From the NCBI GenBank assembly GCA_965194505.1, contig OZ239144.1, positions 1,426,001-1,490,000 on the forward strand: a DNA stretch of 64,000 nucleotides, read 5' to 3'. Source of the DNA: Hahnella aquatica. Lineage in GTDB: Bacteria > Pseudomonadota > Gammaproteobacteria > Burkholderiales > Burkholderiaceae_A. The notes under the pieces are model-generated. The model was given only the letters and a program-made list of their open reading frames with translations. It made no database searches and was not told the DNA's origin. Below are positions 43,701 through 51,861 of the stretch, piece after piece (positions within the stretch are counted from its first letter, which is position 1; each line of letters begins with the position of its first letter). The translations under genes were made by a program, and so were the position numbers.

Positions 43701-45029
43701 ATGACCTCTATCCACACGGCAGCCTCCGCCCTGCGACCCCTTGCCGTCTGGGCAATCGGTCTGCTGTTCGCCAGCTCCGCCGCGGCCCAAGGCCTGCGCA
43801 TCGACATCACTGGGGTGGGAGACAAGCAGATTCCCGTCGCTGTGGCACCACTGGTGCCAGCCTCACCCAACGAGCGCGTCTTTGCAGAGACCGTGCAGGA
43901 AGTCCTTGAGGCCAATCTGCGTCGCACAGGGGCATTCAACCTCCTGCCCGTGGGTCCGCAATTCCCTGTGCTCTCAGACAACACCCCGTTGTCGCAAGAC
44001 CTCTTTCTTCGCTGGAAGAATCAAGGTGCCTCCGCACTGGTCGTGGGCAGCATTGCTCGACAGCCAGATGGCAAGGTCGACCTGCGCTTTCGGCTGCTCG
44101 ACAACCTCAAATCCGTCGACCTGGGTGGCCTCTCACTCGTCACCGAGGCCACACAGCTCGATGCCCGGCGCTCCGCACACAAGGTGGCCGACTATGTCTA
44201 CGAGAAACTCACTGGGGAGCCCGGATTCTTCTCCACGCGTCTGGCCTATGTCCGCAAGGAGGCAGGTCGACAGGTCCTGATCATTGCAGACTCTGACGGC
44301 GAGAATGCCCAGCCTGCTCTACGATCCTCGGAGCCCATCATCTCTCTGGCCTGGTCGCCCGATGGCAACAAGCTCGCCTACGTCTCCTTCGAAAGCGGGA
44401 AGGCCGTGGTCTATGTCCATGAACTCCAGACCGGCCGACGCACCGTGGTGGCCAACTACCGGGGCAGCAACAGCGCACCGGCCTGGTCACCCGATGGCAA
44501 GCAACTCGCCGTGGTGCTCACCAAAGACGGCAGCTCACAGGTTTATGTGATGAGCGCCGATGGCAGCAGCCCAAGGCGGGTGTCCCGGGCCAATGCCATC
44601 AACACCGAACCTTCTTTCTCTGCCGATGGCAAGACCATCTACTTCACCTCCGACCGCGGCGGCAGTCCGCAAATCTACAAAGTGGCGGCCGATGCCAGCA
44701 GCCCCCCCGAGCGCATCAGCTTCACAGGAACCTTCAATGCCAGGCCCATGGTGAGCCCAGACGGCAAACTGCTCGCCTTCGTGGCCAGACGAGATGGTAA
44801 GTTTGTGATCGGTGTTCGCAACCTGGAGAGCGGCGAGGAGCGTCTGGTGAGCACGGGTCCCAAGGACGACTCCCCGAGCTTTGCCCCCAACAGCCGCTGG
44901 ATCATTTTCTCAAGCCGCATCAATGCGCGCGACACCCTCTCGGCTGTCTCCGTCGATGGCCGTGTGCGCACACGCATCAGCCTTGATACCGCTGGCATCC
45001 GCAACCCTGCATGGGGCCGCATGCCCTGA
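43701..45029 (+). CDS. tolB: Tol-Pal periplasmic protein TolB
   Basis: A 442-residue periplasmic protein with a signal peptide (about 1-32, ending SAAAQG). An N-terminal alpha/beta domain binding TolA (VAPLVPASPNERVFAETV...) is followed by a six-bladed beta-propeller; the blades repeat the W-SPDG-K-LAY/F pattern (AWSPDGNKLAYVS, AWSPDGKQLAVVL, FSADGKTIYFTS, SPDGKLLAFVA). The propeller binds Pal. The length matches the family. Confidence 0.96.
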   Translation: MTSIHTAASALRPLAVWAIGLLFASSAAAQGLRIDITGVGDKQIPVAVAPLVPASPNERVFAETVQEVLEANLRRTGAFNLLPVGPQFPVLSDNTPLSQDLFLRWKNQGASALVVGSIARQPDGKVDLRFRLLDNLKSVDLGGLSLVTEATQLDARRSAHKVADYVYEKLTGEPGFFSTRLAYVRKEAGRQVLIIADSDGENAQPALRSSEPIISLAWSPDGNKLAYVSFESGKAVVYVHELQTGRRTVVANYRGSNSAPAWSPDGKQLAVVLTKDGSSQVYVMSADGSSPRRVSRANAINTEPSFSADGKTIYFTSDRGGSPQIYKVAADASSPPERISFTGTFNARPMVSPDGKLLAFVARRDGKFVIGVRNLESGEERLVSTGPKDDSPSFAPNSRWIIFSSRINARDTLSAVSVDGRVRTRISLDTAGIRNPAWGRMP

Positions 45030-45047
45030 TCCAAAGGATTCAACCCC

Positions 45048-45635
45048 ATGACACCCAGCGCCCGATCAACACGCGCTTTTCTAATCACCCTGACCAGCGT
45101 CTTCATGGCAGGCTGTGCCTCTGTGAGCCTCGATGAACCGGATGGTCCAGGCCGCAGCAGAGGCGGCGCGGCGCCCATCGTGTCCGCCCCGGGCATGGGC
45201 GGCGATGGCGCCCGTCGAGATGCCCAAGGCCTGAGGGCCGACGAACAGGCGGTCACGGCCTCCGGGTTCACCTCGGCCGACCTTCAGGCGGCTGGATTCG
45301 ATGCGGCTGGACGTGCCTCCATCTTTTTTGAGTTCGACCGCACCTCCATTCGGCAGGAGGATGTTCCCGTGATTGAACAGACGGCACGACTGATGAAATC
45401 CAACATGCGCGCCAGCCTGCTCATCGAGGGGCACACCGATGACCGGGGCACGTCGGAATACAACCTTGCATTGGGTCAACAACGGGCCGAGGCCGTGCGC
45501 AACGCCCTCTCGGTGCTGGGCGTCAATGAGCAGCAGCTCACTGCGGTCAGCCACGGGGAAGAAAAACCGAGAAGCACCGAAGCCACCGAGGCTGGCTACA
45601 CCATGAACCGCCGAGCAGACCTTCAAGTTCAATGA
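45048..45635 (+). CDS. pal: Peptidoglycan-associated lipoprotein Pal
   Basis: A 195-residue outer-membrane lipoprotein. The signal ends at a lipobox FMAGC (Cys at about residue 23), followed by a linker and the OmpA-like peptidoglycan-binding domain: IFFEFDRTSIRQEDVPV and GHTDDRGTSEYNLALGQQRA with the diaminopimelate-contacting Asp/Arg. It anchors the outer membrane to the wall and interacts with TolB. cpoB overlaps by 4 bases. Confidence 0.95.
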   Translation: MTPSARSTRAFLITLTSVFMAGCASVSLDEPDGPGRSRGGAAPIVSAPGMGGDGARRDAQGLRADEQAVTASGFTSADLQAAGFDAAGRASIFFEFDRTSIRQEDVPVIEQTARLMKSNMRASLLIEGHTDDRGTSEYNLALGQQRAEAVRNALSVLGVNEQQLTAVSHGEEKPRSTEATEAGYTMNRRADLQVQ

Positions 45636-46420
45636 AAACTCAGTCCCATGTTGTGGTCGCGGGGCTGATGGCCGTGTTGTCCATGCCGGTCTCTGCGCAG
45701 TTGTTTTCAGATGATGAGGCGCGGCGAGCCATTCTCGACCTAAGGGCCAAGGTTGTAGCCCTTGAGGCAGACAACCAGGCCCTGTCTGGCCGACTCGATG
45801 GCATGGCCCGTGGCCAATTGGAGCTTTTCTCTCAGATTGAGAAGCTCCGGGAAGACCTGGCAAACCTTCGGGGCACGCTGGAGCAGACCAGCCAGGCCAC
45901 CACGGTGAACAAACAGCAGCAGAAGGAGCTCTTCCAGAACCTCGAGCAGCAGCTCCAGCAGGCCGATGCCCGGCTGCGTCAGTTTGAACCTCAGCCCTTT
46001 GAGATCGACGGCCAGGCGCTCACCGTCAGCCCGGGCCAGAAGCAGGCCTTCGAGGCCATCCAGGCTGCGATTGCCGCGAAAGACTTCAAGACAGCGTCGA
46101 GCCAGTTGGTGCGGTTCAACCAGAGCCACCCCACTTCCCCCTTGGCGCCCTGGAGCCTCTTTTTTGAAGGAACGGTTCACTACGCTCAGAAAAACTTTCA
46201 GAGTGCCATCCGTGCCCTGCGCAGCCTGCAGGAGCGCCATCCACAACATCCAAAAACAGCCGACGGCATGTTGACGTTGTCGGCCAGCCAGGTTGAGGTC
46301 GGCCAGACCACCAACGCGACCCAGACCCTCCAAGAAATCATCAAGCGCTTCCCGAACACGGACCAGGCCAAGACCGCCAGGTCGCGGCTGGCGAGCATCA
46401 AGCCGCCCGCCAAGAAATGA
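45632..46420 (+). CDS. cpoB: Cell division coordinator CpoB (YbgF)
   Basis: A 262-residue periplasmic protein. A signal peptide (about 1-21) is followed by a coiled-coil trimerisation region (about 25-115, rich in Leu/Gln/Glu) and a C-terminal TPR domain about 135-255 (FFEGTVHYAQKNFQSAIRALRSLQERHPQHPKTADGML). CpoB couples the Tol motor to PBP1B during septation. Position after pal is canonical. The following gene starts inside its stop codon. Confidence 0.93.
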   Translation: MKTQSHVVVAGLMAVLSMPVSAQLFSDDEARRAILDLRAKVVALEADNQALSGRLDGMARGQLELFSQIEKLREDLANLRGTLEQTSQATTVNKQQQKELFQNLEQQLQQADARLRQFEPQPFEIDGQALTVSPGQKQAFEAIQAAIAAKDFKTASSQLVRFNQSHPTSPLAPWSLFFEGTVHYAQKNFQSAIRALRSLQERHPQHPKTADGMLTLSASQVEVGQTTNATQTLQEIIKRFPNTDQAKTARSRLASIKPPAKK

Positions 46421-47520
46421 TCACGCCTGCCGAGTTGCTCGAGCTGCGCCAGCAGGTCATTGGGCTTGGTCTTTTCATTGGCATTGCCTTCGGTGCCATC
46501 TCACAGGCCACACGCTTTTGCACACTCGGGGCGATCGCCGACTGGGTGGTGGTTGGCAATCGCGCCCGAATGCAAGCCTGGTGGGTCGCCATGGCCGCTG
46601 CCGTGCTCGCCACCCAGGCCTTACTGGTCGTGGGCCTGCTGGACAACGCGGACTCCTTCTACACGGCCCCGCGTCTCATGTGGGCCTCCAACCTCATCGG
46701 CGGACTCCTCTTTGGTGCCGGCATGGTGCTCGCCTCTGGCTGTGGGGTGCGTACGCTGGTTCGCATTGGTGAGGGCAGCCTCAAGGCAGTGGTGGTCTTT
46801 CTGGTGATGTCACTCGCTGCACTCATGACCATTCGGGGCCTCACAGCCATCTGGCGCTCCGAGACCGTCGAACGCCTCTACATCGACCTCGGCAGCCGAC
46901 AAGACCTGCCCACCCTTCTGTTCGGTGCGGAGACGGCGGATGGCGCGGGCCGAATGGTCGTCGCCATGGTGCTGGCCGGCCTGCTGCTTTTGGCTGCATT
47001 CTGGAAGGCCCAATGGAAGAGGAGCCTTGTTCCCATGCTCGGCGCACTGGTCTTGGGCTTGCTGATTGCTGCGGGCTGGGCCACCACAGGCTGGCTGGGC
47101 TTCTTGTCGGAGCACCCCGATACCCTCGAGGCGGCCTTTGTGGCCACCAACAGCCGCAGCCCAGAGAGCCTCACCTTCGTGGGGCCGCTGGCCTACAGCC
47201 TTGAACTCCTGCTCTACTGGAGCGACCGCAGCCAGACCATCACCTTCGCCATTGCCACCGTGCTGGGCACCACACTGGGCTCGCTGGGCTCTGCCCTCGC
47301 TCGAGGTCGATTCAAGCTCGATGGCTTCAAGACCAACCAAGACCTTCTGAGCCACCTTGTCGGTGCCGTTCTCATGGGCGTCGGAGGAGTAGTGGCCATG
47401 GGCTGCACCATTGGCCACGGCATGAGTGGTCTGTCGCTCCTGGCCCTGGGCTCGATCATCAGTCTCCTGGGCATTGTGGCTGGCGCCTGGGCCACGCTCA
47501 AAGCACTCGAGCGCGTTTGA
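46417..47520 (+). CDS. YeeE/YedE-family sulfur-compound transporter
   Basis: A 367-residue inner-membrane protein with about ten helices and the YeeE/YedE (TsuA) repeats. Three conserved cysteines that pass thiosulfate in characterised homologues have equivalents here: RFCTLGA near residue 35, LASGCGV near 109 and AMGCTIGHG near 330. The usual TusA/YeeD-like sulfur carrier gene is not adjacent. It is the last gene after cpoB, coupled by an ATGA overlap. The substrate is probably thiosulfate or another sulfur anion. The tRNA promoter begins inside its stop codon region. Confidence 0.87.
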   Translation: MITPAELLELRQQVIGLGLFIGIAFGAISQATRFCTLGAIADWVVVGNRARMQAWWVAMAAAVLATQALLVVGLLDNADSFYTAPRLMWASNLIGGLLFGAGMVLASGCGVRTLVRIGEGSLKAVVVFLVMSLAALMTIRGLTAIWRSETVERLYIDLGSRQDLPTLLFGAETADGAGRMVVAMVLAGLLLLAAFWKAQWKRSLVPMLGALVLGLLIAAGWATTGWLGFLSEHPDTLEAAFVATNSRSPESLTFVGPLAYSLELLLYWSDRSQTITFAIATVLGTTLGSLGSALARGRFKLDGFKTNQDLLSHLVGAVLMGVGGVVAMGCTIGHGMSGLSLLALGSIISLLGIVAGAWATLKALERV

Positions 47521-47545
47521 CCCGTTTTCCAGCCAACGCTAGAAT
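47517..47545 (+). promoter_or_regulatory. Sigma-70 promoter of tRNA-Lys
   Basis: TTGACC (47517-47522) and TAGAAT (47540-47545) are separated by exactly 17 bases and lie 24 bases upstream of the tRNA. The -35 spans the stop codon of the YeeE-like gene. The bases after the -10 are GC-rich (GCGGGC), resembling the discriminator of stringently controlled stable-RNA promoters. Confidence 0.8.
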
Positions 47546-47568
47546 TGCGGGCTTCGCTTGTGCAGTTT

Positions 47569-47644
47569 GGGGTGGTAGCTCAGTCGGTAGAGCAGCGGAC
47601 TTTTAATCCGTTGGTCGTGGGTTCGAGTCCCACCCACCCCACCA
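47569..47644 (+). tRNA. tRNA-Lys (anticodon TTT)
   Basis: A 76-base cloverleaf with the acceptor stem GGGGTGG pairing CCACCCC, D arm GCTC...GAGC, anticodon arm GCGGA-CTTTTAA-TCCGT with anticodon TTT at 47602-47604, T arm GTGGG-TTCGAGT-CCCAC, discriminator A and an encoded CCA end. The TTT anticodon reads AAA/AAG. No tRNA neighbours are present. Confidence 0.97.
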
Positions 47645-47646
47645 TA

Positions 47647-48231
47647 ATGTCAGGCATGCGTAGTCTCAATCCCGTGAGCCAAATTCCTCCGGCAGGCCAA
47701 CAAGTACGCCTGGTTCTGGTCGCCCTTTGCATTGCCGCACTGTTGTTTGTTCCGCTGCGGGTTGCAGCAGACGAAGTACTGAGCAAAAGTCTGGTCACAA
47801 AGACTTTTTCCAATTCATTCTCCGACTGGAGTGTCTCGCTAAGAGAGTCTTACGAGATGGGCGATGCAAAAATCGCGGTCAACGGCACATACGACTGGAC
47901 TCAACTCTCGCTGACCTCGATCGGCATTCTCAAGATCACACCCGAGTACCTGCCCAATCAGTTAAAGCGGCCGAAGAGACTGAGGGTGTCGGTTGAAGAA
48001 AACCAGGCCGGCAGCAACAAGACACTACAACTGACCGACGAGCAACTTCTCAGCATCATCGCGTCGTTTCAGAAGGCAATGCTGCCCGAGTACTCTGTGA
48101 CGACAATCATCGACCTTATTGGAGGGGTGTCGCAGTATCACTTCACCCTCTATGAGGTCGGTCAGAATCCTCCGATGGACAGGGTGGCAATCGAGACAAA
48201 AGGCTGCTGGCAACAATGCATTCGGCGCTGA
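47647..48231 (+). CDS. Orphan secreted protein next to tRNA-Lys
   Basis: I do not recognise this 194-residue product. After an N-terminal stretch of about 20 residues, a hydrophobic segment (LVLVALCIAALLFVPLRVAADE) looks like a signal peptide or anchor. The remainder mixes Ser/Thr-rich strands and ends with a CWQQC pair. The ATG at 47647 is two bases after the tRNA CCA end and has no ribosome site; ATG 47656 is an alternative. The reading frame continues upstream through the tRNA but that part is an artefact. Base composition is visibly lower in GC and uses AAA, AGA and TTA codons more than its neighbours, so it may be acquired. Real expression is unproven. Confidence 0.55.
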   Translation: MSGMRSLNPVSQIPPAGQQVRLVLVALCIAALLFVPLRVAADEVLSKSLVTKTFSNSFSDWSVSLRESYEMGDAKIAVNGTYDWTQLSLTSIGILKITPEYLPNQLKRPKRLRVSVEENQAGSNKTLQLTDEQLLSIIASFQKAMLPEYSVTTIIDLIGGVSQYHFTLYEVGQNPPMDRVAIETKGCWQQCIRR

Positions 48232-48303
48232 GCCGCTGCGGAAAGGCCCACGATGGGGCTTGGAGCATCCAAGATCAGTGCTGCGAATCGGCGACCACTT
48301 GGC

Positions 48304-49047
48304 CTACATGAGCCAGAGCATGAGCCCGGCCATGAGCACCATGCCGACATCCTCCACGATCGTCACCGTGCTCATGGGCAGGTTAAAGACCGTGCCGAGG
48401 CAGGCACACTGAATCTGGGTGCGGCGGGCCACCGCCTGAATCACACCCACGGCCGAGAATGACATGACCACGATGGTGGCCCAATGGGTGAGCACCGGAT
48501 TAAAGTTGGTGAGATAGGCCACCCCAAGGGCGAGCTCCACATAGGGGTAGATGTGACCCCATCCCAGCCAGCGGGCTGCGAGCAGGTCGTACTGTGCATA
48601 GGCGGTTGCAAATGCGCTCACATTGAGCAGCTTGAAGAACGAGAACACCAGGAAGAATCCGGCCATGAAGTAGCGCATGGTCTCCATGGCATCCACACCC
48701 GCTAGGCCATGCAGACCAACCTGAACCAGCACGCTCGCACCGAGAATGAAGGCCACGATCAGCAGCAGGGGCCGATACACCGCCAAGAACGATGGGCTGG
48801 GCGGTGGCTCCAAACGGGTGGTTGCAACTCCTGGCTTGGAGGCCTGCTCTCCAGCAGGCAGCAGGCGATACGACCCCGCGGCGGCGACCGCCTGAGCCAG
48901 GGCGTTGAAATCAGCGCGGGGTTCAGTGAGGGTCACCTGCATTGGGGCCAGTGATACCGAGACGTCTGTTGCGAATGGCCGTAGGGCAGCATCCAGTTTT
49001 TTGACACAGGCACCGCAGTGGAGGCCCTCAAGTGGGTACGTGATCAT
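48304..49047 (-). CDS. HMA domain fused to MauE/DoxX-like membrane protein
   Basis: A 247-residue protein. Residues about 1-65 are a heavy-metal-associated ferredoxin-like domain with a CxxC site in LHCGACVKK. After a linker, about five membrane helices follow (AVYRPLLLIVAFILGASVLV; FMAGFFLVFSFFKLLN; the Y-rich segment ALGVAYLTNFNP), resembling the MauE/DoxX-like membrane family, and a CACLGTVFNLPMSTVT motif with a Cys pair sits near the C-terminus. It probably binds Cu+ or another soft metal and takes part in envelope redox or metal transfer. The start at ATG 49047 is preferred over an upstream GTG. The exact function is unknown. Confidence 0.75.
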   Translation of the reverse strand: MITYPLEGLHCGACVKKLDAALRPFATDVSVSLAPMQVTLTEPRADFNALAQAVAAAGSYRLLPAGEQASKPGVATTRLEPPPSPSFLAVYRPLLLIVAFILGASVLVQVGLHGLAGVDAMETMRYFMAGFFLVFSFFKLLNVSAFATAYAQYDLLAARWLGWGHIYPYVELALGVAYLTNFNPVLTHWATIVVMSFSAVGVIQAVARRTQIQCACLGTVFNLPMSTVTIVEDVGMVLMAGLMLWLM

Positions 49048-49100
49048 GACCACATCATAATCAAGGCTCGATCGTGCCCACGTAAGATAAGGGCGTCATG

Positions 49101-49130
49101 AAAAAAGCCCTGGAGGTTTCCCACCAGGGC
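49101..49130 (-). terminator. Intrinsic terminator after the small Lys-rich gene
   Basis: A 7-bp stem (GCCCTGG at 49107-49113 with CCAGGGC at 49124-49130) and a 10-base loop are followed, on the minus strand, by six T residues. It ends the transcript of the 56-codon gene upstream and separates it from the HMA-MauE-like gene. Confidence 0.85.
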
Positions 49131-49149
49131 CTCTCGAAGTTCAATAGCT

Positions 49150-49320
49150 TTACTTCTTGGGTGCTTCTTTGCACTCTTTCTTGTCTTTGTTCTCAGCCTT
49201 TTTGCAGTCGACTTTTTCGGTCTTCTTGTCGTCCATTTTGCCACCGCCATGGCTCATGGCGAAGGCGGGGGCGGAAGCGAGAAACAAGGCTGTGGTCAGT
49301 GCAGTGATTGCGGATTTCAT
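49150..49320 (-). CDS. Small secreted Lys/Cys-containing protein
   Basis: A 56-residue protein from ATG 49320. A clear signal peptide (MKSAITALTTALFLASAPAFA) leaves a mature peptide of about 35 residues starting MSHGGGKMDDKK, very rich in Lys/Asp/Glu with two cysteines (VDCKK and KECKE). No homologous family is recognised. A longer frame upstream (to 49386) lacks a signal peptide and is discarded. Its own terminator follows. Proximity to the HMA-MauE-like gene hints at a metal-handling role, but this is a guess. Confidence 0.7.
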   Translation of the reverse strand: MKSAITALTTALFLASAPAFAMSHGGGKMDDKKTEKVDCKKAENKDKKECKEAPKK

Positions 49321-49446
49321 GGTGTCACCTTTGATGGGTTGTGAAGACATGCGATTGGATTTGCTCGAATGCATCAACAAAACCACTCGAGTTGATGAGT
49401 ATGGAAAGATGCAGGCAAGGCCGTCAAGCGGTTTCGGCGTGAACGG

Positions 49447-50673
49447 ATGACACCCATGATGAAAACCACCCTGCTCGCGCTAACAACCCTCTTAGGCTTG
49501 GGGCTGATTCAGCCGCTCTTGGCCCAGACGCGAAGCATTCCAGTTGATAGCAAAGTTCTTTTGACGTTGGACGATGCATCGGCGGCCAGTCGCAACGGCG
49601 AACCCAATGCCTCGGTGCGCGCATGGCGGGCCCGCCCCGACGACATCAGCCTGGCCACCGCCGCCGCAAAGCAAGCCTTCATCGCCGCCATGGACCAAGG
49701 CGATGCGCGATGGCTCGGCAATGCCCAGGCCATGCTCTCCCAGTGGTGGGAAGCAACCGACACACTGCCTGCGGAAACCCTTTTTGTCCGAGGCCTTGTT
49801 CGGCAGGGCTTGCACGATTTCGTCGGTGCCCAGGGCGACATTGCGCGCGCCATGCAGAAAGACCCCCAGCGGCCCGAGTACTGGTCCTGGCACTTGGCCA
49901 TCGACATGGTGCAGGCGCGGCTTGATCAGGCCCAGAAGACCTGCGACCAAATCGGCCTGCGTTTCGGCCAGGCAGAGCAGCAGAGTTGCCAGGCCGTGCT
50001 GCACCAACGGGCTGGCCGGCCCAAGGAGGCCATGGCCTTGCTCAATGCACTGGCGAAGCACCCAGACCATCAAGGGCCTCGGGCAAAGGAATGGATCGCC
50101 TTTCATCGCGGCGAGGCATATCGCGTGGCTGGCGACCAGGCCCAAGCGCTCAACATTTGGCGCTCCCACATGAAGCAGACGGAGCAGCAACCCCATGGCA
50201 TGCTCGTCGCAACAGTCGAGCTGCTCAACGACCTTGGCCGTCACGAGGACGCCTGGCAGCTCAACCTTCAGAGGTCTCGTTCAGATGCGCTCTTGGTGCA
50301 GGCCATTCGCTCTGCCCGTGGGCTTCAGCGCCCCGAGGCCGATGCCTTATTTGAGGAGTTCCAGCAGCGGCTGGCCCACCAGCAACAACGCGGCGACCTG
50401 ATGAATGAGCGGCCCGTCATCGTCTTTCAGCTCGATGTGCTCAACCGACCAGACCAGGCGCTTGCGCTTGCGCAGTCGGCCTGGGCCACCCAGCGCGAGC
50501 CAGCCGATGCTGTCCTCTATGCAAGGGCAGCAATCCTCCAGAAGGATCATTCCGCCGCACAAACGCTGTTGGCCTGGCAGGCCCAAACAGGCTACCGCGA
50601 GCCGCGATTGGATGCGCTGTTCGACGAACTCAAGACGCTGCGCGACGGCGCCGGCGCAAGGCCAAGGCCATGA
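49447..50673 (+). CDS. Secreted TPR-repeat protein
   Basis: A 408-residue protein with a signal peptide (about 1-26, LLAQTRS) and helical repeats of tetratricopeptide type throughout (for example AMLSQWWEATDTLPAETLFVRGL, LHQRAGRPKEAMALLNALAKHP, AFHRGEAYRVAGDQAQALNIW). TPRs mediate protein contacts. The start is ATG 49447; ATGs at 49456 and 49459 are close alternatives and keep the signal peptide. The next gene overlaps by 4 bases, so the two products likely work together in the envelope. No enzymatic motif is seen. Confidence 0.72.
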   Translation: MTPMMKTTLLALTTLLGLGLIQPLLAQTRSIPVDSKVLLTLDDASAASRNGEPNASVRAWRARPDDISLATAAAKQAFIAAMDQGDARWLGNAQAMLSQWWEATDTLPAETLFVRGLVRQGLHDFVGAQGDIARAMQKDPQRPEYWSWHLAIDMVQARLDQAQKTCDQIGLRFGQAEQQSCQAVLHQRAGRPKEAMALLNALAKHPDHQGPRAKEWIAFHRGEAYRVAGDQAQALNIWRSHMKQTEQQPHGMLVATVELLNDLGRHEDAWQLNLQRSRSDALLVQAIRSARGLQRPEADALFEEFQQRLAHQQQRGDLMNERPVIVFQLDVLNRPDQALALAQSAWATQREPADAVLYARAAILQKDHSAAQTLLAWQAQTGYREPRLDALFDELKTLRDGAGARPRP

Positions 50674-51854
50674 CCCCTTACATCCCTTCACCGATGGAGG
50701 CCCTCAGACTCGGCCGTCTGCTCCAAGCCGGCCTGCTCCTGGTCCTATTCGCGCTCACACCAGTCAGCCCGTCGTGGGCACACTCGGGCAGCAACACCTT
50801 CATCGAACTGCGAGAGGAGCCCAGCGGTCTGGTCATGCGCGTGGACCTCCCGCTGCGAGACCTCGCCCTGACATTCGATCTCGACCTCAACCGCGACGCA
50901 GAGATCACCTGGGGCGAACTCAAGCAGCAGCAGACCATCATTGAGGACTGGCTCCTCAAAGGGCTTGCGCTTCAAACACCGAAAGGCCCCTGCCGACTCG
51001 AGGCGCCGCAATGGGCCGTGGCCGAGTATGGGTCAGACCACCACCTGAGCATCGAACTCTCAGGCGTCTGCGATGCCCGAATGGCAGAAGAACCTGTATC
51101 GCTTCGCTACGGGCTGTTCTTCGATCAGAACATCTTGCACCGGGCCTTGGTGAAGGGACGAATCGGGGATGCAGCCTGGAGTGCGGTGCTGAGCCCAGAT
51201 CGCCCGCTGGCCACGCTCGACCCGAGAGAGAACAGTGCATTTGCGGTGCTCTCCGACTATCTTGTGGAGGGCGTGTGGCACATCTGGATTGGCGCAGACC
51301 ACATCTTGTTTTTGCTGGCCCTGCTGTTGCCGAGCGTCTTTCAACGTCGGGGAGATCGCTTCGGCGACTGGCGTCCCTACGCCACCATCCGCCCGGCGGC
51401 ACTCAATATTCTGGGCATTGTCACGGCCTTCACGGCGGCCCACTCCATCACCCTGGGCCTGGCCGTGCTTGGTGTGCTCAGCGTGCCGTCAGAGGTGGTT
51501 GAACCCGTCATTGCAGCCTCAGTCGCCATGGCGGCACTGGGCAATCTGCATCGACGAACCGTGCACTACCGGTGGCAGATTGCGTTTGCCCTGGGCCTGG
51601 TCCACGGCTTCGGATTTGCGAGTGTTCTCGAAGACCTTGGTCTGCCCTCGGAGCAGCTCGCCATCGCACTCATCGGATTCAACGTGGGTGTGGAACTCGG
51701 GCAGTTGGCCATTGTGGCGGCCTTCGTGCCACTGGCCTGGGCACTTCGGCGCACAGGCTTTTACCGCTGGGGCATTTTGGTGGTGGGCTCCATCGGCATC
51801 GCCGCCGTGGGCCTGACCTGGTTCATCGAACGGGTGATGGGCGCGTTGGCCTAA
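50670..51854 (+). CDS. HupE/UreJ_2-family membrane protein with an EF-hand-like loop
   Basis: A 394-residue protein with a signal peptide (about 1-37, SWAHSG), a periplasmic N-domain (about 38-190) and a C-terminal membrane domain with about six helices matching the HupE/UreJ_2 family (GVWHIWIGADHILFLLALLLP). That domain also holds conserved His residues (AAHSITLGLA, LVHGFGFA) that may bind Ni or Co. Residues 72-83 fit a canonical 12-residue EF-hand loop (D72, N74, D76, E78, I79, E83), which suggests Ca2+ binding. It is coupled to the TPR gene upstream. The cargo metal is unknown. Confidence 0.78.
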   Translation: MTPYIPSPMEALRLGRLLQAGLLLVLFALTPVSPSWAHSGSNTFIELREEPSGLVMRVDLPLRDLALTFDLDLNRDAEITWGELKQQQTIIEDWLLKGLALQTPKGPCRLEAPQWAVAEYGSDHHLSIELSGVCDARMAEEPVSLRYGLFFDQNILHRALVKGRIGDAAWSAVLSPDRPLATLDPRENSAFAVLSDYLVEGVWHIWIGADHILFLLALLLPSVFQRRGDRFGDWRPYATIRPAALNILGIVTAFTAAHSITLGLAVLGVLSVPSEVVEPVIAASVAMAALGNLHRRTVHYRWQIAFALGLVHGFGFASVLEDLGLPSEQLAIALIGFNVGVELGQLAIVAAFVPLAWALRRTGFYRWGILVVGSIGIAAVGLTWFIERVMGALA

Positions 51855-51861
51855 ACCAGGC

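Noticed and set aside
47545..47646. Reading frame running through tRNA-Lys (translation containing VAQSVEQRTFNPLVVGSSPT)
   Set aside because: This is the well-known artefact of translating a tRNA gene; the real ORF, if any, starts after the CCA end.
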